Origin: CAVXYG01 sp963706835
GTDB lineage: Bacteria; Actinomycetota; Actinomycetes; S36-B12; GCA-2699445
DNA: 64,000 bases
Direction: 5' to 3'
Assembly (NCBI GenBank): GCA_963706835.1
Contig: CAVPOB010000017.1
Location: 1-64,000, forward strand
A program made the translations under genes and the position numbers. This document shows, piece after piece, positions 40,175 to 50,700 of this stretch. The notes below the pieces were generated by a model. That model ran no database searches and was not told where the DNA came from. It saw nothing but the letters and a program-made list of their open reading frames with translations. The number at the start of each line of letters is the position of its first letter. Position 1 is the first letter of the stretch.

Positions 40175-42470
40175 TCACAGACTGCGGCGCGCCCCACCCG
40201 CTACGGCGAGCGCGGCCATCGCGACGATCGCAGCGATCGCCAGTAGCGGCAGCGCTGCGCCCGGCTCGGTGGACGGCATCTGGTAGGCATAGGCCGCGTG
40301 CCCGACGGCACCTTCCGGTGCTCCGTAGGGCAGCCCGTCTGCGGCGCGGGCATCGACCGCGGCGAGGTAGGCCTCCGCCAGCGCCGCGTCGGCGGACCCA
40401 TCGGTGATGGCGCTCAACAGGCGGGCGGTCCCCTCGTCGCGGAGCGACTGCGACCCCTCGGCCAGAGCGGCGGCGCCCGCACCGACCTCCGCCGATCCCC
40501 GACCCAACGCCTGGGCACCGGCGTCGGCTCGTGCCAGGCCGTCGGCCAGCGCGCCGACCGCCCCGGCCAGTTCGCCACTGCCGTCCGCGGCTGCGTCCGC
40601 CCCGACCACCAGCGCGGCCACGGCGCCACTGGCCCGCCCCAGACCGTCCGCCAACTGCTCCAGGCCTTCGACCAGGCCTGGCTCGCCCGCCGACCCGCTG
40701 CGAAGGCGGTCACCGGCTGCGGCAGCCAGTTCTGCGGTCCCGGCGATCAGCGCCGACAGCACCGGCAGTCCCACGGCTAGGCCACCCGCACGCAGGACCG
40801 CCTCGCCCAGCGGCTGCGCTGTCTCGGCGAGCGCATCCTCGGCAACGCGGGCCTGCTCCACCGCGGTCTCCGCATCCACAGCGATGGCATCGAGCCCTTC
40901 GCAGACATCGGGGGGCACGACCGGTTCGGCACCGCACAGTCGCGTCTGCAGGTCCGCGACACCAGTGGCGGCGCGATCGGCCGCCCCGCCCGCCTCCAGG
41001 GCAGCGGCGAGGGCCGTCGTGCCGCCGCGGCCGACCTCCTCAAGCAGGCCGGGGATGGCAGCGGCCACGACACCGGCGGCACCGGTTGCCTCAGCCAGGG
41101 CCCGCAGCGCCTGCACCAGCGTCGGGACGCAGTCGATATCGCCGATCGGTTGGTCCAACGCACCGTCGCGGTCCTGATCGAGGTCGCACACTCCGTCCCG
41201 AGGGTTGCCGTCCGGCTGGAAGGACAACCCCGCCAATAGCCCGGCGAGTTCCGCCACGGCGTCGGCCCACGAGGGCAGATCGGTGGCGGGGGGCGGGGGC
41301 GCGCCGCCGGGCCAGCGCACCTCAGGCCGCCAGGCGCCGTCTGCGGAACTGCCGATGATGTCGGCCAGCAGGGCAGCCGAATCCGCAGCGGTCGCCGCCG
41401 CAGCCGCGGCTGCGGGCAACCCGTCCTCGCCGGTCAGGATCGCCAGGCCCTCAGCCAGTTGCGCCACCCCGGAGGCGAGGGCATCGGCACCGGCGGCCGC
41501 GGTGGCCGCGCCCTCACCGCCCGCGGCCAAGGCCTCCTGCAGCGACTGCTGCCCCCGAGCCACCTCCGCAGCGCCGGCGGCCAGGGCAGCCGCCCCCGCT
41601 GCCAGTCGGCCGGTGCCATCGTCCAACTCCTCGGCGGCAGTGGCCAGTTCCACGGACCCATCGACCGACTCGGCCACAAGATCGGCGGCGAAACCCAGCG
41701 CCGGGCTCTGGCCGCTGACGACCGGTGCCAGGGTCAGCTCAGCCGCCGGTGTTGCCCCGCGATCCGCCTGCAGCGTGACGCGGAACTGCTGCTGGAAGTC
41801 GCCGACCGGGGGCGCCAGATGCACCTCGTAGCGCAGCAGGGTCCGCCCGTCGGCGTCCGTCGCGGTTGCGGCGCCGGGCGCGCCGAGCAGGCGCAGTCCA
41901 TCGGGCACTGTGATGACCAGCTCCCCGGCCAGCGGGACGAACACCGGCAGCTCCGCCCCGCGGGGCACGCCGGCAGCGTCGACATAGCTGATGGGTTCGG
42001 CGACGGCTGTGGTGTTGGTGAGGGTATACGTGATGGCCAGACCGCCGGCGGCGCCCAGGACTTCGCGCGGATCCACGCTGCGGCCCGCGAGTTCGTACTG
42101 GGCATGCAGGGCCACGGGCAGCGGCTTGTCGAAGAACGCCTCGGTCAAGCGTGGTGCTCGGCCGGGTTCCACCCACCTCGACCAGGACGCCGTCCTGGGT
42201 CACCGGCGGCTGACCGCGCCGATCGCGGTAGCGCACGTTCGTCGTACTCGCCGGGTCCACGACGGTTCGCTGCGGTCCGCCGCGGCTGACCACGCGGCTG
42301 ATGAGCACGGCATCCACCGGCAGCCCACTCGGATCCAGGGTGGCCAGCACCACCTCCTCGTTGGACACCTCGGCCGACTCCTGCGTCGGCACGATCGAAC
42401 CGGATGCCGGGGTCGGCGCCGCCAGCAGCAGGGCCACCAGCAGTGCGGCCAGAGCGGATCGTGTGCGCAT
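40175..42470 (-). CDS. secreted or membrane-anchored YhgE/Pip-like protein (one frameshift)
   Basis: Corrected product is about 765 residues. It has a signal peptide from ATG 42470 (RTRSALAALLVALLLAAPTPASG), a beta-rich N-terminal third, and then long alanine-rich helical segments with the repeating pattern ADGxxxLAxGxxxLAxG (for example RLAAGAAALAAGAAEVARGQQSLQEAL and LADGLARADAGAQALGRGSAEVGAGAAALAEG), as in YhgE/Pip phage-infection-type membrane proteins. One C-terminal membrane helix (LPLLAIAAIVAMAALAVAG) and a basic tail close it. A four-cysteine stretch (DGVCDLDQDRDGALDQPIGDIDC) may be calcium-binding. Frame change near 42165. It is the gene after the MMPL transporter and probably works with it. 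Confidence 0.75.
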
Positions 42471-42520
42471 CACCGCGCCCGCCTCCACGGGCTCCACGGG
42501 CTCCACGGGCTCCACGGGCG

Positions 42521-45310
42521 CTACGCGGCTCCACAGGCTCCGCGGGCTCCAGGGCCGCCTGCCGACCGCTGCCGGCGGCCCCGGCTCGCAGCGCCTCGAC
42601 GATGCGCTGGGCGAGCAGCGCCAGCACCGGCGCGGCCGTGATCGGCACCGCCACAGCCGCGGCGGCCGGGGTCAGCGAGAACCCCAGCGGCTGCCAGGAG
42701 ACCGTGACGGCCAGCCCCAGCATGGCGGCGCCGAGGCAGATCGGCAGCAGGTAGCGCCGCAGCAGAGTCCACGAGGCCGCTGCTGCAACCGCCGCTACCG
42801 CCATCGCGGCCGTGAGGCCGGGTCGCAACTCGATCGAAGGGACCAGGGACAGGGCCACGGCGATCAGCAACAGGGCCGCCCCGACGCCCAGCAGCATGGC
42901 GACGACGCGCACCCACGGCGCGGACCCGGCACCGGGAATTCCGCGGGGCAGCCAGACCGCCACGGCACCGGCCAGCGCTGAGGCCACGGTCACGACGGCG
43001 CCGACAGACGATGCCGGAGCCAGCACGACGGCACCGAGGGCACCAAGGCAGACTGCCACGACGCCGGTCGCCGGTCGCCGGGGATCGAGCATCGGCTGCG
43101 GGGCTTCCTCACGGATGCTGTGCAGTGCCGCAGGATCGCCCTCGACCCGCAGCCGGGGCAATGCCCGCTCCAGCCACGGCGGCAGCCACCACGTCCAACG
43201 CGCGGCCAGCACCATCAGCGACGGCACCAGCAGGCAGCGCACGATCGAGGCATCGACCGCAACCGCCGTGGCCAGGCCGACGCCGAACATCTTGGCGATA
43301 TCGGAATCGGTGAGGATGAACGAGCCGAAGATCACCACCATGATGAGCGCGGCCGAGGTCACCACCTGGCCGGTGTCTGCCAGCCCGCGGCGCACCGCCA
43401 CCCGCATGTCGCCGCTGCGCTCCCAATGCTCGGAGAAGGCCGTCAGCAGGAAGACCTCGTAATCCATCGACAGCCCGAACAGCACGGCGAACATCATCAT
43501 GGGCACGAAGGATTGGATCGGTACCGGGCCGTCCAAACCGATCCACTCGGCCCCCCAGCCCCACTGGAACACCGCGACCACGACACCGTAGGCGGCGGCG
43601 ATGGAGAGCAGGTTCATCGCCGCCGCCTTGGCCGGGATGACCAGCGAGCGGTAGGCCAGCATCAGCAGCAGAAACGACAGCGCCACCACGCCGATGATGA
43701 AGGGCACCAACCGCTGCGCGACCCGCTCGTTGAGGTCCTGTACCGACGGGGTGATGCCGCCGAGCAGCACGGCCATGTCACGGCCCTCGGCCGCTGCCGG
43801 CAGATCCTCCGAGCGCAACCGCTGCACCAGCTCCTCGGTGGCTGGATCGGCGGGACCGGTGATCGGCGTGACGACCCACACGGCAACACCGCCGTCAGTG
43901 CTGATGACCGGGTCGGTGACGTCGGCCACGCCCGGCGTGCTGCGCAGGTCCTCGGTGACGCCGACGATACGGGGATCGAGCACCCGCGGATCACCGGACG
44001 CCGACTCGGGATCATCGCGGGATGGTCGCCACCGCGTACAACTGCCCGACGGTGACGAGCGGACCGTTGGCGCCCGGGCCGAATCCGTCGGCGATCAGGA
44101 CCGTCGCGCGATGACCGGGGCTGTCCGGCGGCAGCGACGTCCCATCGGTCTGCCCGAACTGCAGGGCCAGCACGGGCACGGCCAGCACGACCAGCACCAG
44201 CGACGACGACGCGGCGTAGCGCCACGGTCGGCCGGTGACCGCGTCGGCGATGCGGGCCCATACGCCGTGATCGAGATGGTGATCGAGCATGGCCCGGTGC
44301 TGCCCCTGCCAGGACTTCGGCAGCACCCGGGGGCCCAGGATGCCGAGCAGTGCCGGAACCAGGGTCAGCGCAGCCAGCACGGCGGTGGCAACGATGATCG
44401 CCGCGGCGATGCCCAGCCAGGCCAGGAAGGAGATGCCGGTCAGCGCCAGCCCGCTCACCGCGGCGATCAAGGTACCGCCGGCGAAGACCATGCCGGCACC
44501 GGCGGTACCGGCGGTGCGGCCGGCCGCGTCCGGCACGTCGAAGCCGCGCAGCAGGAGCCGGCGGTGCCGGGTGACCAGGAACAGCGCGTAGTCGATGCCC
44601 ACGCCAAGGCCCAGCATCGTGCCGAGGATCGTGGCCTCCGACGGCACGAAGGTGATCCGCTCCAGGAGCCCGACCGCTGCCAGCCCGATGCCGACCGCGA
44701 GCAGCGCGGTGGCGAACGGGACGATGACCGGCCATCCGCGGCGCAGCGTCACCAGCAGGATCACCACCGCCGCAGCGAGCCCGATCGCCTCGCTGCGCAG
44801 CGTGTCCACCTGCGAGATCGAGGCCCCCAGGTAGCCGCCCAGGGCCACCTCGGCACGGCCAGCGGCTGCCTGCTCGGCGGCCGCCTGGATCTGCTCCCCG
44901 ATGCCCTCGCCCGAGGTCCGCTCGTCGACGACGATCTCCAGCCGCGCCGTGCTGCCATCGGCGGACAACAACCGGGGAGCCTCCACTGGAGTCGCTACAG
45001 CATTGACGTCGGGCACCTCGCGCACCGCAGCGGCGACCTCGGCGATGAGGGCCTGACCCGCGGGCTCGTCGAGGCCGGCCGAAGCGATCACCAGGGGCGC
45101 AGCCGGCGCGGCGGTCCCGGGGAAGGCCCGGTTCAACAACCGCTGCGCCTCGGCGCTGTTGGTGCCCTCCAGGACGAACGCCTCCGCCGGCGGGGGCGGG
45201 AGCCGGGCGTCGGCGACCACGATGGCGGCCAGCGCCAGCAGCCACAGCGCGACCACCCGCCAGCCGTGGTCGCTGCACCAGCGGCCCACGAAGTACAACC
45301 GGCGGGTCAT
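42521..45310 (-). CDS. MMPL-family (RND) membrane transporter (frameshifted)
   Basis: Corrected product is about 930 residues with two MMPL halves. Each has a periplasmic loop followed by a block of five or six helices: MLGLGVGIDYALFLVTRHR in the first half, VLFGLSMDYEVFLLTAFSEHW and TDSDIAKMFGVGLATAVAVDASIVRCLLVPSLM in the second. The GIDYALF/SMDYEVF aspartate-tyrosine pairs are the proton-relay residues of MmpL-type exporters. Frames change near 44020 and near the C-terminus. The stop is uncertain: as printed, the frame runs on to 42145 through the next gene, and 42521 (TAG) assumes one more missing base. Likely exports a lipid or glycolipid. Confidence 0.85.
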
Positions 45311-45361
45311 AGCTTCATCGTGCCCCAGCGACCGAGGTTCGCAGCGGGGATCCCCGCAGGT

Positions 45362-45823
45362 CTACCCTGCCACCGGCCAACAGACCCTGGTCTGCCACTT
45401 CGCCGGATCGGGCTCGTCCTCAGGATCGGAGAGGTAGTACTCCCACATCACCTCGCTGGGCTGCACGCCATCTGCGCTCATGCGCTCCAAGACGAGGTTG
45501 TACGTCTGCTCCAGCGTGTCGTAGGGGCCGGTGTGCACCGCCTCGTAGCACCGCCCCGCTGGCAGCGAACCGGCATGCACACCGTTCACCGGGGCGACCT
45601 GCCCCGCTACCGGGAACCCCGCCTCGACGTCGACCCGGTCGGTCGGCATGCCGTAGTACTTGGCGATGGCCGGCCCCGCGATCTGCAGGCCCTGGTCGGC
45701 GAGCGCCGCGGCGACGACGTGGTAGCTGCGACCGAAGAAGTCGGTCAGCGCGCCCAGGGCAACGACCTCCCGCACTACCGCGGTGGGCTGCTCCTGGAGT
45801 TCGGAGACGACAACATCTGGCAT
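45362..45823 (-). CDS. GyrI-like effector-binding protein
   Basis: A 153-residue stand-alone SOUL/GyrI-like ligand-binding domain, as found at the C-terminus of BmrR-type regulators, without a DNA-binding part. Pattern: VVVSELQEQPTAVVREVV, the mid-domain AGPAIAKYYGM, VEAGFPVAG, the glutamate-containing strand AGRCYEAVHTGPYDTLEQTY, and the C-terminal SEVMWEYYLSDPEDEPDPAKWQTRVCWPV. The glutamate before YNLVLE is a typical cation-binding position. It lies between the beta-lactamase-like and MMPL genes, all on one strand with gaps under 70 bases. Confidence 0.8.
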   Translation of the reverse strand: MPDVVVSELQEQPTAVVREVVALGALTDFFGRSYHVVAAALADQGLQIAGPAIAKYYGMPTDRVDVEAGFPVAGQVAPVNGVHAGSLPAGRCYEAVHTGPYDTLEQTYNLVLERMSADGVQPSEVMWEYYLSDPEDEPDPAKWQTRVCWPVAG

Positions 45824-45888
45824 GCGCTCATGCGTCGCACCGTGCCGGGCCGCGCGCCAGGGACCATCGTCCCGGCTGCGTTGCGGCG

Positions 45889-46842
45889 TCATGCGCCCGC
45901 GGCTGCCCATCCGCACGCGCCCACGCGCGCCCCCGACGACTCGTCGGTTGCGGCCCGGGCAACCTGGGAGACCGACGGACAGCTCGCAGCCGGCGCTGCC
46001 GGGACGCTACCGTCGGCGAAGAGCGCGCGGGTGATCGCCTCGATCGTCCGGACCGCGGGCACCTCTTGCGGTGCAGCGCTCACCCCCGTGCCGGTACCGG
46101 GCTCGCCCGCCACCGTGACCGCCACCGTGAACTCCCGACCCCCGTTGGTGAAGGTCCCCACCTGATTGACGACGCGGCTGATCCAGCCGCCCTTGACGTA
46201 CCACTGCCAGCCCTCCGGCGTGGCACTCGGCATCCCCCACTGCTGCCACGGGATGACCTCTTGGAACAGCCCCAGCGCGTAATCGCGATGCCGCTGCGGC
46301 AACAGCGAGGGCAGCCGGTGGAACAGCTGCGCAAGGCTGGCCGCCGTCACCTCGGTCAGGCCCCAGGAGTCGTAGTCAGGCGTGAATCCGCCCTCCATAC
46401 CGGCATCCTCGGCGAGCTCCGCCATCGCCGACCAGCCCGCCTGCTTCAGGAGCCCGGTGGCGTCGTCGTTGGACGACCAGGACACGATGTTGTGCAACCG
46501 GGTGCGCTCGCGGGAGGTCAAGTCCCGCTCGGCCACGTCGGGTTGCCGGAGGTAGGCGGCGATGATCATGATCTTCACCGTCGATGCAGCCGGGACCGGT
46601 GAATCGGCGCGGAATCCCGCGACCTGCTCCCCCGTCGCATCCACCACCGCGAAACTCACGGTGTCGGGACGGACGTTGGCGATCCAACTCGCCGCAGCGC
46701 CCCGCTCCGCCCACGTGGGCACGGTTGCCGCGGCACCGGCCGACTGCTGGGACGGCGGCAACGCCGGGGTACTGAGCAACAGCACCGCCACAGCCGCAAC
46801 CGCGAGCACCACCTGGGTGCCGGGGAACGGAAGGTCCTGCAT
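45889..46842 (-). CDS. secreted class A beta-lactamase-like serine hydrolase
   Basis: A 317-residue exported protein: signal peptide (VVLAVAAVAVLLLSTPALP), then the DD-peptidase/beta-lactamase fold with SxxK (AASTVKIMII), an SDN-like SSNDD in VSWSSNDDATGLL, and a KTG-box variant KGG (WYVKGGW). The Glu-166 motif of true class A lactamases (ExxLN) is not evident. A penicillin-interactive or peptidase-like role is as likely as antibiotic hydrolysis. First gene of the probable group with the GyrI-like, MMPL and Pip-like genes. Confidence 0.75.
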   Translation of the reverse strand: MQDLPFPGTQVVLAVAAVAVLLLSTPALPPSQQSAGAAATVPTWAERGAAASWIANVRPDTVSFAVVDATGEQVAGFRADSPVPAASTVKIMIIAAYLRQPDVAERDLTSRERTRLHNIVSWSSNDDATGLLKQAGWSAMAELAEDAGMEGGFTPDYDSWGLTEVTAASLAQLFHRLPSLLPQRHRDYALGLFQEVIPWQQWGMPSATPEGWQWYVKGGWISRVVNQVGTFTNGGREFTVAVTVAGEPGTGTGVSAAPQEVPAVRTIEAITRALFADGSVPAAPAASCPSVSQVARAATDESSGARVGACGWAAAGA

Positions 46843-46944
46843 GGGGGCTCCGACTCGCCGGGGGCCGCAAGGTCAGACCCCAGAGTGTCAGGCAATCCGA
46901 GCCAAGCCCGGCAATCGGAGCGCGTGTCGCGCCGGCGAGTGGCC

Positions 46945-48642
46945 CTAGCCGGTCACCGCCCCCTGCGACGCCGACCCCACCAGTTTGGCGTACTTCGCCA
47001 ACACCCCGCGCTGGTAGCGCGGCGGCAGCGGCTGCCATCCTGCCCGGCGGCCCGCCAGTTCCGACTCGTCCACGAGCAGTTCCAGCGTGCGGTTCGGGAT
47101 GTCGATGCGGACGCGGTCGCCATCGCGCACGTAGGCGATGGGGCCGCCCGCCGATGCCTCCGGCGCCACATGGCCCACGCAGAGCCCGGTCGTACCGCCC
47201 GAGAACCGGCCATCGGTGATGAGCAGCACGTCCTTGCCCAGTCCAGCGCCCTTGATGGCGCCGGTGATCATGAGCATCTCGCGCATGCCGGGGCCGCCCT
47301 TCGGACCCTCGTAGCGGATGATCACCACGTCGCCGGCCTGGATCGTGCCGTCCTCCAGCGCATCCATGGCCGCCCGCTCCCGCTCGAACACCCGGGCCGG
47401 CCCCTCGAAGGTGTCCACCGGTATGCCGGCGTTCTTCACCACCGCACCCTCGGGCGCCAGCGACCCCGACAGCACGGTGATCCCGCCGGTGGGCATGAGC
47501 GCGGCGTCCGTGGCGTGCAGGATCTTGCCGTCGGGGTCCGGCGGGTCAATGACGGCAAGGTTCTCCGCCAGCGTCCTGCCGGTCACCGTCAGCGTGTCGC
47601 CGTGCAGCAGTCCGGCGTCGAGCAGGGCCCGCATCACGACCGGGATGCCGCCCACCCGGTCCACGTCGGTCATGACATAGCGGCCGAAGGGCTTCAAATC
47701 GCCCAGCAGGGGCACCCGTGCCCCGATCCGGTGGAAGTCCTCCAGCTCCAGCGGCACCTCGGCCTCACGGGCCATTGCCAGCAGGTGCAGGACGGCGTTG
47801 GTGGACCCGCCGAGGGCCATGAGGACCGTGATGGCGTTCTCGAAGGCCTCCCGGGTCATGATCTGCCGGGCGGTGATGCCCTTGGCCAAGAGGTTGACCA
47901 CGGCTTCGCCGGACCTGCGCGCGTACCCGTCGCGGCGCCGATCGGTGGCCGGCGGGGCCGCCGATCCCGGCAGCGACATCCCGATGGCCTCCCCGATGGA
48001 CGCCATCGTGTTGGCCGTGAACATGCCCCCGCAGGCCCCCTCGCCCGGGCAGATCGCCCGTTCGATCCGGTCCACGTCCTCACGGCTGAGCAGGCCCCGC
48101 GCACAGGCGCCGACCGCTTCGAAGGCGTCGATGATCGTGACGTCCTTCTCGGTGCCGTCGGTCAGGGTCACCCGGCCGGGCAGGATGGAGCCGGCATAGA
48201 CGAAGACGCTGGCGACATCGAGGCGGGCGGCCGCCATCAGCATCCCGGGCAGGGACTTGTCGCAACCGGCGAAGGTGACCATGCCGTCGAGGCGCTCGGC
48301 CTCCATGACCGTTTCCACGCTGTCGGCGATGATCTCGCGGCTCACCAGCGAGAAATGCATGCCCTCGTGCCCCATCGAGATGCCGTCGGAGACCGAGATG
48401 GTGCCGAACTCCAACGGGTACCCGGCTGCGGCGTGCACGCCCTCCTTGGCCGCCTGCGCCAGGCGCTGCAGCGAGAGGTTGCACGGCGTGATCTCGTTCC
48501 AGCTGGAGGCGATACCGATCTGAGGCTTGGCGAAGTCCTCATCTGAGAGTCCGACGGCTCGCAGCATGCCGCGGGCCGGGGCGCGCTCCAACCCGTCGGT
48601 GACCTGGCGGCTGCGCGGCTTGATATCGGGGGTGGAGGTCAT
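46945..48642 (-). CDS. ilvD: dihydroxy-acid dehydratase
   Basis: Third common step of branched-chain amino-acid synthesis; Fe-S and Mg2+ dependent. The 565-residue protein is intact. Family motifs: the first cluster cysteine in WNEITPCN, CDKSLPGM with the second cysteine, and GACGGMFTANTM with the third. SDGISMGHEGM, GGSTNAVLHLLA and TDGRFSGGTTGLCVGHVAPEA follow. ilvD is separate from ilvB-ilvN-ilvC, ten kilobases away. ATG 48642 lies exactly six bases after TAGGCT on the minus strand, so translation is predicted leaderless. No leader attenuator is present. Confidence 0.96.
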   Translation of the reverse strand: MTSTPDIKPRSRQVTDGLERAPARGMLRAVGLSDEDFAKPQIGIASSWNEITPCNLSLQRLAQAAKEGVHAAAGYPLEFGTISVSDGISMGHEGMHFSLVSREIIADSVETVMEAERLDGMVTFAGCDKSLPGMLMAAARLDVASVFVYAGSILPGRVTLTDGTEKDVTIIDAFEAVGACARGLLSREDVDRIERAICPGEGACGGMFTANTMASIGEAIGMSLPGSAAPPATDRRRDGYARRSGEAVVNLLAKGITARQIMTREAFENAITVLMALGGSTNAVLHLLAMAREAEVPLELEDFHRIGARVPLLGDLKPFGRYVMTDVDRVGGIPVVMRALLDAGLLHGDTLTVTGRTLAENLAVIDPPDPDGKILHATDAALMPTGGITVLSGSLAPEGAVVKNAGIPVDTFEGPARVFERERAAMDALEDGTIQAGDVVIIRYEGPKGGPGMREMLMITGAIKGAGLGKDVLLITDGRFSGGTTGLCVGHVAPEASAGGPIAYVRDGDRVRIDIPNRTLELLVDESELAGRRAGWQPLPPRYQRGVLAKYAKLVGSASQGAVTG

Positions 48643-48654
48643 GACCCAAGCCTA
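48640..48654 (-). promoter_or_regulatory. leaderless promoter of ilvD
   Basis: On the minus strand TAGGCT (48649-48654), six bases, ATG 48642. Confidence 0.65.
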
Positions 48655-48781
48655 GGGTGCGGCGCGGAGCGGCCGAACCGGCACGCTCCCATGCGCAGCG
48701 CGACGGTTCGGCCACTGCGCGGCGGGACGGTGCCGAGGCCCGGTGCACGGCCGTGCGGGGCGCATGCGACGCTTGGATGTC

Positions 48782-49713
48782 ATGCACCAGGAGTTCGACC
48801 TGATCGCCGCCGACGGCACCCGATTGGTGGGCTGGCACAACGGCCGCACGCAGGGCCCGCGCGTGTTGATCTGCAACGGCATGGGCGTGCCCCCGCAGGC
48901 GTGGCCGCGGCTGCTGGACCCCGATTGCGAGTACGCCGTGGCCGGCTGGAACCAGCGCGGGGTGCTCGGCTCAGAGCGTCCGGCCGACCCCAGCCGGGTG
49001 CAGATCGAGGATCATGTCGCCGACGCCGTCTCGCTGCTGGACCACATGGGCTGGGACAGCGCGGTGGTGGTGGCGTGGTCGCTGGGGGTCAATGTGGCCT
49101 TCGAGTTGACGCGGGAGCACCCGCAGCGCGTGCTCGGCATCCTGTCGGTGGCAGGGGTCCCCGGCGGGACGTTCGACACCATCCTGGCACCGCAACTGGT
49201 TCCGCGCCCCATCCGTCGACCGCTCGGCCTGGGCATCGTGAAGACCGGCCAGAAGATCGGCCGGCAGTTGAACTGGCTCAGCAGCGTGGTCCCGAAGAAT
49301 CGGGCGTTCGCCGAGGTCTTCCGGCACAGCGGCATCATGCTGCCCTACGCCGACGCCAAGGACGTCCAGCTCTGGGTGGAGGCCTTCTTCTCCCAGGACT
49401 GGGAGTGGTACTTCGGCCTGGCGATCGCGCTGGAGCAGCATGGCCGCATCGACCCGAGTTTCGTCCGGATACCCGTCACCATCGTGGCCGGAGCGGTCGA
49501 TGCCCTCACCTCCCACAGCGATGTGATGGAGTACGCCAGCCAGATCCCGCACGCCGAGGTGCATTCGCTGCCGGGTTCGCACTGCCTCCCCCTGGAGTTC
49601 CCCGACCAGATCATGGACATGCTGCGCGACCTGTACATGCGGGCGGTGTGGGAGGACGGGGTGGGCGGGTGGGCGCCGAGCAGCGCACCGCAACGCCTCG
49701 GAGCGCCTCGTGA
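48782..49713 (+). CDS. alpha/beta-fold hydrolase (one frameshift near the end)
   Basis: Corrected product is about 310 residues. Strand and oxyanion region LICNGMGVPPQAWPRL. Nucleophile elbow VVAWSLGVNVAFEL (AxSxG form), acid in VAGAVDALTSH and histidine in LPGSHCLPLEFP. Class like haloperoxidase/lipase hydrolases; substrate unknown. As printed the frame runs 130 bases into the next gene. One lost base in the G-rich stretch near 49660 would bring in the TGA at 49713, which overlaps the next start (GTGA) as elsewhere in this genome. An alternative start is ATG 48764. Confidence 0.7.
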
Positions 49714-50693
49714 CGGACTCGCCCTTCGTCATCGACGTCGCGAGGGTGCCGCGCCGCCGACTCGGTTCCACGTCGGTCACCGTCGGGGCGGTCGGTCTGG
49801 GCTGCATGGGCATGACGGGGGTCTACGACGTCGAGAACCGCGATGATCGGCGCGCCGAGCGGGCGGTCCACCAGGCGCTCGACGTCGGGATGGACTACCT
49901 CGACACCGCCGACTCCTTCGGCCCGTTCGGCAACGAGCGGCTCCTGGGCCAGGCACTGGCGGGGCGGCGCGGGGATGCCGTCCTCACCACGAAGGTCGGC
50001 ATCACGGGGCGCTCCGATGGCACCTACCACCACAACGCGACCCCGGAGCACATCCACGCCGCCGTTGACGAGTCCCTGCGACGGCTGCGCACCGACGTGC
50101 TGGACGTCTACCTCCTGCAGGCGCCCGACCCGGCGGTGGACGTCACCGAGTCCTGGGGGGCGATGGCAGCACTGGTCCAGGCGGGCAAAGTCCGCATGCT
50201 GGGCATCCGCAGCACCGACACCGAGATCCTGGCCCGGCTGCAGCAGGTCTACCCGATCAGTGTGGTGACTGCGGAACTGTCGTACGCGCAGCAGGGCAAC
50301 CTCCCGCTGGCCACCTGGGCGGGCAGCCGCGGCATCGCCTTCGTGGCCTCTTCGCCGCTCGGCCGCGGCCTGCTCTCCGGAGCCATCGCCACCTCGCGCA
50401 CGTTCCGGTGGACCGATCTGCGCTCCAAACTGCCGCAGTTCAAGCCGGATGCGCTCGCACGCAGCCTCGCGGTGGTGGAGCCGCTGCGCGACATCGCCCG
50501 CAACCACGGCGTGAAGCCGTCACTGGTGGCCCTTGCGTGGCTGCTCGCTCAGGGGGACCACATCATCCCCATCCCAGGCAGCAGCGATCCGGGACACGTC
50601 CTGGCCAACGCCGCAGCCGGCCACTTGAGCCTCACCCGGGAGGAGTTGTCGCTCCTGGCGGGCGAGTTGGACGAGTTGCCAGAGTCGCTCTAG
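49710..50693 (+). CDS. aldo/keto reductase-family protein with altered catalytic tetrad
   Basis: A 327-residue TIM-barrel protein of the AKR superfamily. LGCMGMTG, DTADSFGPFGNERLLGQAL, LTTKVG, SLRRLRTDVLDVYLLQAPDP and the cofactor-binding end (FVASSPLGRGLLSG, IPIPGSSDPGH) align with the family. Of the catalytic tetrad D and K are kept. The tyrosine (normally in xYGxG) is F in DSFGPF, and the histidine (normally LHRVDP) is Q in LLQAPDP. NADPH binding looks intact; normal carbonyl reduction is doubtful. Coupled by GTGA to the hydrolase. Confidence 0.85.
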   Translation: MTDSPFVIDVARVPRRRLGSTSVTVGAVGLGCMGMTGVYDVENRDDRRAERAVHQALDVGMDYLDTADSFGPFGNERLLGQALAGRRGDAVLTTKVGITGRSDGTYHHNATPEHIHAAVDESLRRLRTDVLDVYLLQAPDPAVDVTESWGAMAALVQAGKVRMLGIRSTDTEILARLQQVYPISVVTAELSYAQQGNLPLATWAGSRGIAFVASSPLGRGLLSGAIATSRTFRWTDLRSKLPQFKPDALARSLAVVEPLRDIARNHGVKPSLVALAWLLAQGDHIIPIPGSSDPGHVLANAAAGHLSLTREELSLLAGELDELPESL

Positions 50694-50700
50694 CACGGAC

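Noticed and set aside
43990..44030. MMPL transporter encoded as two separate genes
   Set aside because: The break lies in a periplasmic loop with continuous family similarity on both sides and no start signal for the second part.
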